From: Sporopachydermia quercuum
Taxonomy: Eukaryota > Ascomycota > Sporopachydermiomycetes > Sporopachydermiales > Sporopachydermiaceae
Reading direction: 5' to 3'
Length of the DNA: 64,000 bases
Assembly: GCA_001599295.1 (NCBI GenBank)
Contig: BCGN01000011.1
Span: forward strand, 310,001 to 374,000
The notes beneath the pieces are model-generated. The model saw only the letters and a list, made by a program, of their open reading frames with translations, was not told the DNA's origin and searched no databases. Both the position numbers and the translations under genes were made by a program. Every line of letters begins with the position of its first letter. Position 1 is the first letter of the stretch. Below, piece after piece: positions 21,769 to 35,100 of the stretch.

Positions 21769-22282
21769 GATCAGCAGCAAGGGAATAGAAAATGAAGATC
21801 TACATTAGTAAAACAACCATAATAAGTCAATTGAATCTGCAAATCCTCCTATATGTTGTGGCAAGTCTCTCCAACTGGCTATTGCTTCTCTCTTTGGTTC
21901 AAAGAACAAACTACAATGGTTCAGCTATCAATAGCAATAGCAATAGCAATAACAGCAATAACAAACTGTCAATCAGATATATTAATATGTACAAAAGAAC
22001 CACAGTTTCATCTAAAACCTATGTTTCTCACTCCTTTTTTCCTAGGAATCCCCCTCTTCATTGCTTTACCTTTTCTATCTCTTTCTCTTCTATAATAAAC
22101 AACAAAAAAACAAACTATGTACAATTATCTTCTATCATGCCTGAACAATCATGCTTACAATATCAGAGGTATGTCTGCTTATTGTTCAGCAATCAAACAA
22201 ACACACACAGTATATATCGCTGTTCATTGATCAATACAATAGCGATATCACCAGATCATCTTCTTAAACCATCTTCGTCATG
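21769..22282. other. Convergent intergenic region
   Basis: This lies between the SPC3 and PET309 stops. A short (AGCAAT)n-like run occurs near 21927-21960. Open frames here lack protein character, and nothing else is visible. Confidence 0.5.
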
Positions 22283-25200
22283 CTACCACTCATCAATCTT
22301 TTTGGGACGCATTTCACTGAATCTCGTCTGTTTTATACTTCTTTCATATTTACGTGTGGCTACTCGAATTAACTTCTCCTTCATACGTTCCGCGTTGTTT
22401 GCAGACCATGTGCCTTCAACTGCAGTAAATAACAACACTCTCCCACGACTATACTTTCTTCTATCCACACTACGACATGAGTTTGGAAACTGAGAATAAA
22501 TGTCACGGAGAATCTCTGGAACAGTCTCATCCTCTTTCATCATAGATATCCGTGATTTGATGTAACTCTCAATACCCTGCGTCAATCTTTTATGAGTTTC
22601 AGGAAGTAAGTAATACTTTGGTATAACAATAGGGATCTTCTTGTCATCGGTATGTTCATCTTCAAATATATCTCTAAGAGGGACCTTTTTATATCCTAAA
22701 GTCTTTGACTTTTTATTCTTTTCAGACGCTTCTTTGAAGGAGTCATATCTGTCCATAACACTTTCTCTTCTTCTATAGTCATGATTTGTATCAGGTCTAT
22801 GATACCTATCAGACGTATCAGGCCCATTTGACCTATCGGAGCTATTAGACGTATCATATCTACCACTAGTATTCGTGCTAGTGCTAGGCACAGGATAACG
22901 AGCCAAGCCATCGAAAACGTCTCCACCAGCATCAATATCAGCATTAGCAGGAGAATCTTCACGATCATCTCTGACCATAGCATCTCTTCTCTTCATATTC
23001 TCAATGTCATCCCCTTCTTCTTCTTCAGGAATGTAAGAATATTCATCCTCAGCAAGATCANCAAAAGGGGCAGTATCACCATCAGGATCATCACCAGTGT
23101 GTACTTCCGTAGCAGCATACTTCTGCGCTTTTTCATTTGCCTCAAGTTCCTCCTTAGCTAATCTTTGAGCGTAGAGTCTATGCTGCAATATGTCATAACC
23201 TTTCACCAGCCGTTTTTCAGCAAGTTGCAATCCATCTAATCGTGTTTCACGACTTCCAATCAAACTACAAACCATGCAGTTGACATTCTCATTGGTAAGC
23301 TCAAACCCGAGCGTTTCATATTCTTTTGCCAAAGGAAGTATGGCAGCATGTTCATTATCCTGGGTTAGCTGATTTATTTTGTAGTTAAAACACTGTGCTA
23401 AATCTTTTTTATGGAAAGGATCGATTCTTATTTTTCCATTGGGTTCCCCCAGAACTTTCCTCATGCCTCTTTTACAAACCAACGAGTATAAAATCTCCCA
23501 TAAGGTTGCCACGTTATAATGGTTACCATTCGATCCTTCCAGAACAATCATGGTCTTCAGCAGAGAGATGCTCATCTCGGAAGCAACCCCAGTAACGCTA
23601 ACATACTTTTCAATCAAATCATAAATAACACCGCCATTGAATTCCACAACTTTCTCAGTTCTGGCAAACGAGCCAATTATATGTGGAGGAGTTATGTATC
23701 TCGGCATGAATGTTGATCTCGGGTCTATCTTGTTCTCCTTGACTAGCAAGGGTTCAGTAAAATCTTTGATCCAAGCAGTGACATCATCATGATCAACATA
23801 TCTCATGACATATGCTTTAATGACCAAAGACAATGCATAATATGGGATATCTTGGAACATTTCCACCATTTCATTGAAAATAGCTATGGAACGACCATAT
23901 TCCCGACGGTGATTATAATGTCTCATTACAGCAATATAATGGGCCGCTTCTGGTTTCACCAACGACGATTTCCTCCGCAGCTTGGAAAACACTATTTCCA
24001 ATTCTGAGCTATTACCAATAGCAGAGTGATAATCTATTAATGCAGTGATCCATTTAGAATCGATTGTCAGGTCGCTCCTGCCAGAATTTACTTCCTCTAT
24101 AATTCCTTGACCTCTTACAGTATCACGATTATAACTAGCAGCTTTCAATAATATAGTGTAAGTTGCAATAGTTGGCGATACTCCTTTGAAAACCATTTCT
24201 TTATATGCTGCCCAAACTGCAGGGATCTCAAACGATCTCGCCAGAGCATTCAACAGGCTATTATAGACCGATGCATCGTATATGACGTCCGAGTACTCGT
24301 AGGCTTTGAAAACCTCAAGCGCCTTCTCAGCATTGCGTTGCTGCGCGCATAGAGCTAAAACACAGCCAACCATTCGTGTCTCGATCATGTTCGAGGCCGA
24401 GCTATGGATGTTTTCCAGTAAAGCGATTGATCCTGGTATATCGTTACAGTCCCGCATAGCTTGTAAAAGAATATATAAAGTGTCTTTATCAGGAACGATA
24501 TCATAGGACTTCATCTTGACAAACCAACGAATAACATCGGCTGTGTCACCTCTGAAACGATACGTTTCCATCATAATGCGTATAATGTCCAGGCTCAAAG
24601 GACATTTATGTTCTTCAATTTTCGACACCAACATTTCCATATACTTCACTTTTTGGACCGTCGATAGATCAAGTAGTATGGACATAGTAGCTCGGGCCAA
24701 NTGTTCAGGAAGAGGCTCTCCGCGCCGTAAACCAGTCATAACACGATCAAGCATCTTCTTAGCGACTTCTTCGTTATCGACTCTGGCTCCACCTTGAAAT
24801 AAGTAGTTTAATTGGATATTCTCATATAGTTCTGGATGCTTGTTGAACAATTCCATGGCTTCTGCTGCTCGGCCCTCGGCACAATATGCTAGTATTACCG
24901 AAGAGAAACACTGGGAATCCTTCGGCACATTAGGAGTTTGTTCCCATATCAAGACAACAATGTCAAATTTGTTCAATAGATCCAATTGAGCAATCATAAA
25001 CGATACTATCTCAACTAATATGGTTTCAATATTGAAATCCTCATTTTCCTTCAGCTCTTGGAGATATCCTTGCATATCCTCTTTCTGAACAAGTTCAAGA
25101 ATAGGTACGAGAGTCCTGAACTTGTAACGTAGTAAACCATCCATCTCACTGTCACTAGGTTTAGGCGAATGGTATGTAAATATCGTCCAGAGCATGAGAG

Positions 25201-26515
25201 CATCTTTATAGTTACATTTCCTGTTGTATTCTTTGATGGCAGCCTGCAAACATATAACAGACATTTCATAGCCATAAGTAGCAAACACTCTCGAGGAAAG
25301 AATATTCGAGACTTGTAAGAGTGGGACATCAACTATAACAGCGGACCTAATGAATAGAGGGAACCAACGGGAACCAGGTTTGGGAACTGATGATTCAAAA
25401 CTAAAAAGCCGGAAGATGGCTTCCCAGAACTCATAGTAATGAATATGGTAACCATATAAACCAGATGGAGATGATATCCAGGCGTCAATTTCTTTATTCT
25501 CAAGTGTTTGAACAAGAATCTCAATCGCATTACTTTTCTCATCACCAGAAAGCGTTTGAATATAGAATATAGCTGATTTGAAATCTCTAACCAGTTTAGA
25601 TATTGAAGCCCAAGAACTTCGCGAGGGTCTTGATGTTAAATCATGAAGAAAATGATTCAATCCTTCATTAGGTGTAGTGAAAACAGGTTCGTTGGAGTAA
25701 TTTTGCTCATCCTCTGTTTTGATTCTTTTGTCTTCGCAATAATGAAACTTCTTCATTCTTCTTCTTCTTCGTTCGTAATCATTATAGAAATCTAGCTCTT
25801 TTTTCTCGCTTGCACTTAGTGTAGTTTTTGATTTCTGCTGTCCTTTTGGTTTCTTCTCCGGCGTTGGTTGCGGCACAATCATATGATTATCATCGCCATA
25901 TCCTAGATCCACGAATTCAAATGGATGGCTTTCAATTTGCTTGAGGTGAAAGCTTTCAGGTGGTTTACTTGAACTTTTGTTGCCTTTGGATGATGATTTC
26001 TTTTCACCTGCTACTTTCCGACTATTAGCCGGTTCATTTTCTGTGCTGACAGTTGGTTTATAGACTGCTTCGTTTTTCGAATGATCCAGGGATTCACTTT
26101 CCCCGTCATTTTGAGGATCTTCTGTTGAATCCGGTTTCCTTCTGTTTTTACTTGTCGTAGAGAAAGATCTCCGAACTGTCGGACATTTTTCAAATATTGC
26201 TGTGCTTTTGAGATCTGTTATTAATGCTGTGGAAAATAACTCTGGGAACTGTCTATCAAATAATCTTCTTCTGTTGACTGTGCTACGACTACCATTGAAA
26301 CTCCTTTGCCTACTACTAGTACTGCTAGTCCTGGTACAAGAGCTGAACCTTCGAAGTGAAACATTAGGACCTGATGTTTTCAGTAAGCAATTTGACAGGC
26401 TCAACAATCGACAGGTTGAGTTTTCCATCTTATAACTCACCAGCCTGCTCATACATAATCCTTGATAGTCTCTTTGTCTTCTCAGTAATGAAGAGCCCGA
26501 GGAATTCAATCCCAT
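22283..26515 (-). CDS. PET309: Mitochondrial PPR protein, probable Pet309 orthologue
   Basis: In S. cerevisiae Pet309 is a pentatricopeptide-repeat protein that activates COX1 mRNA stability and translation in mitochondria. This frame gives 1410 residues from the ATG at 26515; the open frame extends upstream only by a TTG. The N-terminus is rich in Arg and Ser and nearly free of acidic residues for about 70 residues, as in a mitochondrial presequence. Degenerate PPR helices run through the middle, for example VYNSLLNALARS and TIATYTILLKAA. A low-complexity acidic/Asp-Ser-Arg segment precedes a conserved basic C-terminal domain. Its place between SPC3 and FYV7, in matching orientation, equals YLR067C in S. 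cerevisiae and supports the name. It is much longer than the 965-residue S. cerevisiae protein. Undetermined bases lie at 23061 and 24701. Confidence 0.8.
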   Translation of the reverse strand: MGLNSSGSSLLRRQRDYQGLCMSRLVSYKMENSTCRLLSLSNCLLKTSGPNVSLRRFSSCTRTSSTSSRQRSFNGSRSTVNRRRLFDRQFPELFSTALITDLKSTAIFEKCPTVRRSFSTTSKNRRKPDSTEDPQNDGESESLDHSKNEAVYKPTVSTENEPANSRKVAGEKKSSSKGNKSSSKPPESFHLKQIESHPFEFVDLGYGDDNHMIVPQPTPEKKPKGQQKSKTTLSASEKKELDFYNDYERRRRRMKKFHYCEDKRIKTEDEQNYSNEPVFTTPNEGLNHFLHDLTSRPSRSSWASISKLVRDFKSAIFYIQTLSGDEKSNAIEILVQTLENKEIDAWISSPSGLYGYHIHYYEFWEAIFRLFSFESSVPKPGSRWFPLFIRSAVIVDVPLLQVSNILSSRVFATYGYEMSVICLQAAIKEYNRKCNYKDALMLWTIFTYHSPKPSDSEMDGLLRYKFRTLVPILELVQKEDMQGYLQELKENEDFNIETILVEIVSFMIAQLDLLNKFDIVVLIWEQTPNVPKDSQCFSSVILAYCAEGRAAEAMELFNKHPELYENIQLNYLFQGGARVDNEEVAKKMLDRVMTGLRRGEPLPEXLARATMSILLDLSTVQKVKYMEMLVSKIEEHKCPLSLDIIRIMMETYRFRGDTADVIRWFVKMKSYDIVPDKDTLYILLQAMRDCNDIPGSIALLENIHSSASNMIETRMVGCVLALCAQQRNAEKALEVFKAYEYSDVIYDASVYNSLLNALARSFEIPAVWAAYKEMVFKGVSPTIATYTILLKAASYNRDTVRGQGIIEEVNSGRSDLTIDSKWITALIDYHSAIGNSSELEIVFSKLRRKSSLVKPEAAHYIAVMRHYNHRREYGRSIAIFNEMVEMFQDIPYYALSLVIKAYVMRYVDHDDVTAWIKDFTEPLLVKENKIDPRSTFMPRYITPPHIIGSFARTEKVVEFNGGVIYDLIEKYVSVTGVASEMSISLLKTMIVLEGSNGNHYNVATLWEILYSLVCKRGMRKVLGEPNGKIRIDPFHKKDLAQCFNYKINQLTQDNEHAAILPLAKEYETLGFELTNENVNCMVCSLIGSRETRLDGLQLAEKRLVKGYDILQHRLYAQRLAKEELEANEKAQKYAATEVHTGDDPDGDTAPFXDLAEDEYSYIPEEEEGDDIENMKRRDAMVRDDREDSPANADIDAGGDVFDGLARYPVPSTSTNTSGRYDTSNSSDRSNGPDTSDRYHRPDTNHDYRRRESVMDRYDSFKEASEKNKKSKTLGYKKVPLRDIFEDEHTDDKKIPIVIPKYYLLPETHKRLTQGIESYIKSRISMMKEDETVPEILRDIYSQFPNSCRSVDRRKYSRGRVLLFTAVEGTWSANNAERMKEKLIRVATRKYERSIKQTRFSEMRPKKIDEW

Positions 26516-27907
26516 TCTGTATTTAACTGGTGTCAAATAGTATGAATGGGATCAGATTTCCAATGAAGTCTCTTTCTTAATATTTAATGCTGAAGAAATT
26601 CAACCTATATCGAAAAGTTGAGCGGCTCCAACAATAACAGCATCAAAATGTAAACATTTGTTAGCCAATAAAGGACTCCAGAGGTATATGTTATGTTTTC
26701 TGTGGAAAGGAATATTTTCTCTTCAGATTCTCCAGAACAATGAACATTAATGACCAGGAAATGCAAGAATTAAATGAGTTCGACTAGATCTGTAGAGATG
26801 ATAATGAAGAGACAAATCTTATTCAATTAGGACGATAGAATTTCTTAGTTTGCAGTTGATTTATGGTCATCGATTTATTCCTTTCCTCTGGTTCATTGAG
26901 TATCAGGAAAAATTTATAGTAGAAACTCAGAGTGAAAAATCGGGCAATTCGCTTGGGTTTAGAGTTTAGGTTTATGCAATATTTGAATGGAATGCATACA
27001 ATATGCAGAGAAGCATAGCATCAAGGACTAGCAATGTAAAAAGGAAGAGGATCGAAGAAGAAAGAAGGTATATAACTTGAATNTGATAATAGTGGCAAAA
27101 ATGNCATTATTTTTTGTGAATTATGTGGATGATCTATCTCATAAGTAGCTGTTATATAGATGATGAGTGTAGTATTCCTAAATGCAAACATATGTAACTA
27201 TATGTATCAATATGCACTAGCACCAGAAGTAACTCAAAATGGAAACTATTTCACGTGATGACTATTAGAACAATTGAACACTGATATAAACAGCGGGAGA
27301 TAAATTCTCGCAGAAACATAACAAAACGACTACTAACATTATAACTTTGGATAGAATTCTTATCTCCCTTTGTTTCTTTTAATTCTCTGAACATATATGC
27401 GTACCTTTCTCACTCTCACCATTGGGTTCGCTGTCAGATGATGTTTTCTTAACTTCAAATCTCATTTCGCTCTACCAAACGTCACATCTCTTTCCACACA
27501 AACTGGAAACGATATCAAATGTCAAAACCTCCGCTATTATATCTTCTCCTTTATCCAAATGGGGTCTGTGAAAAGTTTCTTTATTATGTGAAAATCACAG
27601 AGATCCTTTATCTCTCTGTTGTCGTTATGCCTTCGTTTCTCATTATCTTCTGTGAAAAATCATCATTTACTTAGTTGATAATCATTTTATCAGTCTAGTT
27701 GGAATATAAATAGAACATTGATATAAGAGATTTGGGGTTTGATCTTTGTTTTACACCAAGATAAGAGTTCTGCAGTCTTAGATATCTAGATTTCTATATC
27801 ACCCTTCATCAAAGACAGTTCAGCTGAGTTCAGTACAGTAGCCTAATCAGAAACAACAACAACTTCAACAATAGAATTTTCTGTTATTTCCTGAGAACAG
27901 CATCAAA
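26516..27907. other. Divergent intergenic region PET309/FYV7
   Basis: This 1.4 kb holds no convincing gene; only very short frames are present. A TCACGTGA palindrome lies at 27251-27258, and undetermined bases lie at 27083 and 27104. Confidence 0.5.
27251..27258. promoter_or_regulatory. TCACGTGA palindrome (Cbf1/bHLH-type site)
   Basis: This exact palindrome lies between the divergent PET309 and FYV7 genes, 650-740 bp from either start. The assignment rests on the motif alone. Confidence 0.45.
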
Positions 27908-28669
27908 ATGGGACCAAATTATAAACCAAACTTCAAGCAGAACAACGGTAAATTCGGCCGTAATAAGAAAACTATTGCAACTACTCATGCTGCTAGATGT
28001 ATGTTAGAACTGTATTCAAGTTTGCACTGTAATTTTGATTTTCCCATCAAATAAAACTAACAGCTCTTCTAGCTGAAGAAATTAGGAAGTCTCTAATAAG
28101 AAGAGCGCGAATTAGAAAGAATTATTTCAAAGAAGTAGCCAAAGAAGGGGCACATGAGAATGATGATAATGACATTCACGACAATGGAATATCAGCAGAA
28201 CAAACATCAAATGAGAGAACTCACAGAGGCAGAAATGAATATAATAATAGAGCAAAGAAAGTAAGTATTAATACATGAAACAACAAAGTCTATTGTATTT
28301 TGATTCTGGTTCTAGCCTATTGTATGTAGACCTGGTATTCATAGAATTCCTGATAGCTATTTGGGCCATCGTCATGATCTATATTACGTATATTACATAT
28401 CATTACAAGTGACAGAGTACTAACAATCAAACTAGCCACTCACATATCAAGACAAGTTAGCAAAAATCTCCAAGAGGAAAGAAGAAGAGAAACTTGAAAT
28501 AATCAGAAAGAAGAAGGAGAAACTTGAAAAGGTGAAAGAATATGAAGACAAACGGAAGCTATTAACGGAAAGATTCAGCAAGAAAACCGATAAAGGTCAA
28601 CCATTGATGGGACCAAGGATTAATAGTCTGTTGGATAAAATAAAGAGCAACCGTGATGTCTATAAATAA
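27908..28669 (+). CDS. FYV7: rRNA-processing protein Fyv7, three exons
   Basis: Fyv7 is a small nucleolar protein needed for 18S rRNA maturation. Exons are 27908-27998, 28073-28260 and 28436-28669, giving 170 residues. Introns are 74 nt (GTATGT donor) and 175 nt (GTAAGT donor, TACTAAC branch point). The N-terminus is basic, with NNGKFGRNKK. A charged coiled-coil helix rich in KKKEKLEK follows, and the C-terminus ends with the family signature GQPLMGPRINSLLDKIK. The splice choices are forced by frame, and each acceptor follows a branch-like sequence. It follows PET309 as in S. cerevisiae (YLR067C-YLR068W) and is convergent with the MMS1-like gene. Confidence 0.9.
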
Positions 28670-29102
28670 AAAATGGGGTTTACTATGGTGTCAGTTAATT
28701 TCGTATAAGCAATAGTCTTCTGGGCAAAGAATATGATGAAGTGTTGAAAAAGAGTCAGTGAGATAAATGCTGATTGTTATTATGGTGATAGATACTATAC
28801 TATTGGTAGAGCAAATGCGTTGTATATTAAAATCAAACAGTGAAGTGGAAAAATATTGAGTGTTAGAGGAGTAGAAATGATGAGGTGCTAGAATGGCTTT
28901 TGTTCATGATATCAAGCGACTCAATTGATATTTCAACTGTTCAGCTGGAAAAAGATTGTCAACTTTAATTTATTATTGGCATTCGTATACTACAAAACTA
29001 CTACATGTCTGTTTATACTTGAAACTCATCAGCTGTACGATTATAATTGCAATTCAACGTTATTCATTGTTCATGCATCATGATGTAACTATTTTCTACT
29101 TA
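28670..29102. other. Convergent intergenic region
   Basis: This short AT-rich stretch separates the stop codons of FYV7 and the MMS1-like gene. It presumably contains their 3' ends. No gene is seen. Confidence 0.5.
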
Positions 29103-32100
29103 TTAGAGAAATACCGATTCAGTCAGTGGAAGGCAGTTCTCTTGAATTCCTCCATCAAGAACTACATTTCTGTTCCATCTTATCAAACTAAACCATGAAG
29201 CATCTCTCAATGAATCATCCTCATGTTGAGAATCCAATCTGTACAACTCCTCACTCGGACTTAACCCAGTAACATATGAATACCATCCAATATACAGGCC
29301 AGTGAACATTTTCACTTCTCCACTAATACTAACAGTAATAAACCTAACAAATAGGTCATCACTTTCTTCCAGCTTGGCCACTCGTTTGTTCAACGTATCC
29401 ATTATATGTTTCCCTTTTGAATTATCATTGTTATAATACTTACTTCTAGTATTGACAAAATTATATCTATCAAACCATGGAGGTAAGAATCTTCCTTTAC
29501 CAATTCGATTCAAGCCATTTGATTGGGAAAGAAATAGAGTCTGTAGAGTAAATGTATTGTTATCATCACTGTAAGTACTCAGTCCAATAACCGAGCCTTG
29601 AATGTCTGATACTAATGTGACATTGTTTTGATGAACAGCATTAATAACACTTCTTGGAACAGCATCACTAAAGACTGTATTGAATGATTTTTCTTTATAA
29701 TTTGGCGTTAAGACTTTGACTGAATCTGTTTTAGTTCCCACGTAGATCATATTGGAATCAGCATCAATGGAAAGAATGATACTATTTAGTTTTTTCTTTG
29801 CTACAATTTTAACTCTATATTTGTTAGTAGTTAATTAGGCAGTTAGGTGGTTAGGTAGTTAGGTATTAAATGAATTCATATGATGCCAACAGGATGTTGA
29901 CAGAACATCAATAGTGCATAATACTTACGCATGGACTTCGAAATCAATTACGGCTAAGATTAGTTCTCTCCCACTTGAAAAGACAAAAGAGCTGTGTGAT
30001 GTTAGTATCATGTCCTAATATGGTGATCTTGGTGCGATTTGCAATGACAACAGTTATATTAGCAATACTCAAAAATGCAACAACAATTAGAACAACAATT
30101 AGAACAGCCACTCTCATAGCCATTCTCATAGAAATTATCACAGCAACAGCAGTAATAATTTCGATTATTCCCTTATAAGCATGTTATAGTTAGCAGCTTT
30201 ACTTACCTTTCATCGTATCTTTTAATAGACAAAATAGGGTTATCAGTTTTCAATTCGAATTCTTTTCTAATAACTAAAACAACCCTTCCTTCTTTTCCTT
30301 TCGCCTTTCCGCTGTCGCTTTCTCCTTCTTGCATTTCTTCCTTTCTTTTGACTATTTCAATAACACTTAGGCGACTACTAGTGCTGGAAACAGCAGTTTT
30401 CTTATCATTGGTTTTAGTAGTAGTATTGACAGAAGAGCCGGCGAGAATCAAGTTGTAGTATTTATTCTTGATTGCATTATTACCAATGGTTTTACCAAGT
30501 CCTGAGAATTCACATAATGATGTTATTACTTCATTTGAGTGGAATGCCTTTTCCATGTCAGATTTATTCGGTTGGGTATCTTTAGTTATGTTTTTATATC
30601 TATAATTATGTTAGTAAGTGTATAACCTGTAGATAGTTGATCTGATAGATATGATAAATATGATAAATATGATAAATATGATAAATATGATGGACACGAT
30701 CGACATATATGCTATATCACCAGAATGGATATAGCATAACAGCATAACACTATGAAGTTCTATAACCTATCTTCTATCTTTTTATTCTATCATTTATGAT
30801 ACTATCAACACAACAATGTAGAGATAATCTTACTTTTTCCTGTCAACAAGAACAAAAGGATTCTCATCACCATGCCTAATTATTGATACAAAGAAAATAT
30901 TTAGTTTTTCCATGAAAACCATCTTCTTTGGTGTCTGCAAAAGCTCGTTAGTATAATCAGTTATTTGTATCCTAAAGGGCAAGTTGATAATGATAGTATT
31001 GTATTCAGTAATAGCAGCAATAGAAAAATAACATAATATCATAGTAATATTAACATGGTATCATAGGAGATAATACCATAGTAGAACACAGAACAGTTGA
31101 AGGGGACCATTATTTGGAATCTATTTTCACAGATTCTATGCTAGCTTGATCAACAGTCGTATAAAAGAATGAGAACAGAAATAATCATCCTTACAGATAA
31201 CTCCATAAAGAGAAAAGATACATCAGTTCTTTCAAAAGTCCACAGATAGATTCTGCACATCTAAGCATACTGCCGTAGTTCAGCTACCAATAGTGTAATC
31301 ATACTTATATCACAGTACTATCAGCAGCAACACTATCATCAATCAGCATGCACCTTTAGCATTTCCAACTCTTTGAAACCGAACAATACTTACATATCCG
31401 ATTCTTACCCTTCTGGTGAAAGACTGCTTATAAATAGGTATGGTTGAAATATGAATTGAATTACTTCTTAAGACTGCAAAACAATTCTCATGGCTATTGA
31501 TAAAATTACCAATTACAGCTAAGTCGTCAACCATATTATCAACTTTATCATCATTGAAATAGAGCCGTTGCAGATTATTCATTTTCAAGTTGATATCCTG
31601 GTTGAAATAGTCAAATATCCAGAAATGGGTTGTTTTGATTATAATTGTATGGTCGATATCATTCTTGGTGAAAGTTATGGGGGAATTGCTTATTTTCAGT
31701 TCGAATAAATCGTTGAAGATTATCGCATTTCCCTTGGTTGCTTTCGGGTTATGAACGTTCACAATGGAACTTGGTTTGGATGGTTCTATTACTGTTTTCA
31801 GGATCCTCAGTTTGCCTGTTCTTTCACCAATCATAAGGTATAATTCCTTGTCGTAACCATAGAAGAACAAAGCGTCATTAATGGGTAGTTTAGTATCAGG
31901 ATTTGAATAATCAAGTAAGGATATGGCTAGTTAAAGTTAGTGAATGCTTTTGAATTTGATTGATGTTCCATTAATTGAGCGGAAAGTGGTATTTGCTCGG
32001 CTATTGTTTCATTCGCATGTCTTTACTTACATTGCAAAACAGAAAAAAGTTTGATTTTATGGGATTCAACTTGAAAAACGAGTAGATCTCCGTTGAAGCA

Positions 32101-35100
32101 GCCGATTAGTAAGAGATCGCAGTTTATCCTAGGGAATTGTTAGTAAAGCAATATTCTTCTAAATTTCAAGGAAATTTGGTGATTGCTGAGCAGGAACAAG
32201 GAAGAGATGTATGTTGTTGATATGTGCAGTAGTGGTCGCATAGTTCGAGCAGAGTTCTAGCGTTATTCAATCAATTGGCATCGTTGGATACACTAATTGA
32301 CCGCCTTCTTCCTCAACGGATAATTCATCCATGAAAGCATCTTGACGAATTCTTTCCCATAATTCCCCTCTTTCATTTGTTCATTCTGGCTACTTTACTT
32401 CCTACCAAAAGTCCATTTATACTTACAATCGACAAAACCTCATAAAAGACAACTCCAAGTCTCCTAAAAGGATTCTTGATTGGAAAGGTAGAATATCAGT
32501 GACCTTCTCATTTCTATACTGTATGTCCTTCCGTAGTTGGTAATACTCTAAAACCATTGTATCATTATTATCATTATCAATCTCACTCTCACCATCAGCA
32601 GCATTTACACTACTAGAAGTCCTTTGATAGAGAACAAATAAACCGCCGAATTCAAAAGATGCAAAGGAAACAATTCCATTGATTTTCAATGACAGGGAAA
32701 CACTGTTGAATTCAGGTTGCATTGTTGATATATTGATCGAGTTAGTGCTGACCTGCAAACAAGCATCTATCTCTGGTATTGGGGCTACTAATATTGTTAA
32801 TTCGTTACTTAGCCCACAGTTGTCATCTTGGAGGATCAAATTCATTGGATTATCACCAATTGCACTTCCAGCCGGTGTGTCTGCCGTATCATCACTATTT
32901 TCATTGACACTTTCGCTATTCTTATTATTATATGATAGATAATAAACAATCGATTCGTAGCCAATAACCAAAATAAAGAACAGTTCATTATTCGCTGACT
33001 GGTATACAAACATCGAATCAATATATGGTAGTTCCAATAGCTTCAACCTTCTCTTTGCTAAATAACCATTGAGTATTTTAGCCACTGATCCTTTATCTTT
33101 TAATCCTGAACAAACCCAAAGCTCATCTGATGAAAACGTCGGCATAGCAATAGGGTTCTCACCTCCAATGGTTTTCCTATGTTTGGTAGTAACAGGGATA
33201 GTAATAAAGTCATATATTGGGCTCCAATCCTCATAATCATCAACAAAGTTAGTCTGATTGAACTGATATGAAGGGATAATCTTCTCGTGGATTTCGTTAT
33301 TGTTATCAGTGAAAAGATCTAGATCAGATGGCCTGAACATATTGCCAACTGACACTACCTTTCCTGATTGACCATCTCCACCAAATACCAGTAGATATTC
33401 ATCAGGATTATGGGTAATGCTATTGCTTTGATGACTATTCGGTAAAGCTTCAAATATGAGTGAACTGCCAAGGGAAAACCTACCAGGTCGTAATAGAGGA
33501 AACAGCTGAATAGTAGTAGAGGTAGTAGTACTATTACTGTCCGTAGTAGTTTTCAGACTAATAATTAATGAGTAGATCATCCCAGATTCTGTTGAAAGCA
33601 GAATTTCATCATATTCCTCACTCAACTCAGGTTCATAACTCAGAATTTTGCTTTTTGGCCGATAAAATGCAACAGTAAATGAACTGATATTAATAGACTG
33701 AATAACATAATCAGATGAACCGATTAATAGCCTACTAGAATTCAGCAGAATGATTGATGACGGTAAAATCAAAACAATGTTGCTGTTAACACTGGTTGGT
33801 ATAGCAAAGATAGGTAGTCCAAGAGAACTGTTATAAGGAATTGGATCCTTCTGCTTGATATTAACAGATGTACCAATTGTATTCCATTGATAGAAAGTCA
33901 TGAATAGTTTATTATGAGAAGTTGAGTATAATAGAAATAACAAAGCTGAATCTGAGTCTGAGTTATCTATTGGATCAACAAAGCAGGAATTCAATATTTG
34001 GCCATCAAATTGAATACTTTGAGTTATTAAATCGTCATCCGTTATAGCCGAAGTGTATTCTTTAGTATTTGCTCTTTTGGAGTTATCATTTCTAATGGCA
34101 ACATAGAACCAATTCTGGTAAGAAGTAACAACTAATGATGTTGATGGTTTGTCAACAAGGATTTCTTTCCCAAGGTCTTCAATGCTTGGGTACTTTCCAT
34201 TATAGTAGAAGTTGGTGATTTTAACAACAGGATACTCTATTCTTGCATTGATTATATCATTATCAGTAACATGTGCTAATTCAGTTATTTCACTCCTGGT
34301 GAACAAAAGAAAAGGCTGAACAAATAGTAGATAGCCAGATGTTAATGATAATATTAGAGTATCTTGATCGAACATTGAATTGGCACCAGGATTCCATCTT
34401 ATGATATTAGCGTTTCTTATTGGTGATTTTAAAGGAATTGTTTCGCCATCACACTCAATCGATGTTTCTCGTATAACTAAGGTCACTCTTTTCACTTTTT
34501 TGTTTATCGTTTTAGAATTGTTTGATCTCAGCAAAGGTTTATTGATTGACTGCAACTGTGACTGGAACTGGGACTGCGATTCCTGTTTGATTGCATTATC
34601 ATCGATATCCATTTGCTCATTATCAACATCCATTTTATCCTCTTCCACTGGTTCTAGTTTATCTTTCAATTCTGAATCAATATCAGCGAAGAAATCATCA
34701 ATTTTGTAGGAGTCTTGACTTTCGTCTGTGGGAATTGGAGCTGCAGCTGGAGCATCTTCTCTGATATTACTATAAGCAGAGTTATGATTATTCCTGTCCA
34801 CAGTATTACCGGGCTGATTATCAAGTTCTTCAAAATCTCTTCTATCTTGGTCATCCTGTTCTGCTGGTCTAGAGAGTGCGTCATAATTATTAGTGATGTT
34901 TCGAGCATGACCAACGTTGGTACTATCACCATGAGGATTTGACCTAAGAGTTCTGGCGTGCCCGTGAACAGCTGGATCTAGACCAACTTCATTATTGTCA
35001 CCATTTTCTCTAGTGATGTTGTTATTATTGTTTTCATTGTCATTGTCGTCATCGTCATTGTCTGATTCTTCATCCGCTATACCAAAAAGCTTCTTTTTCT

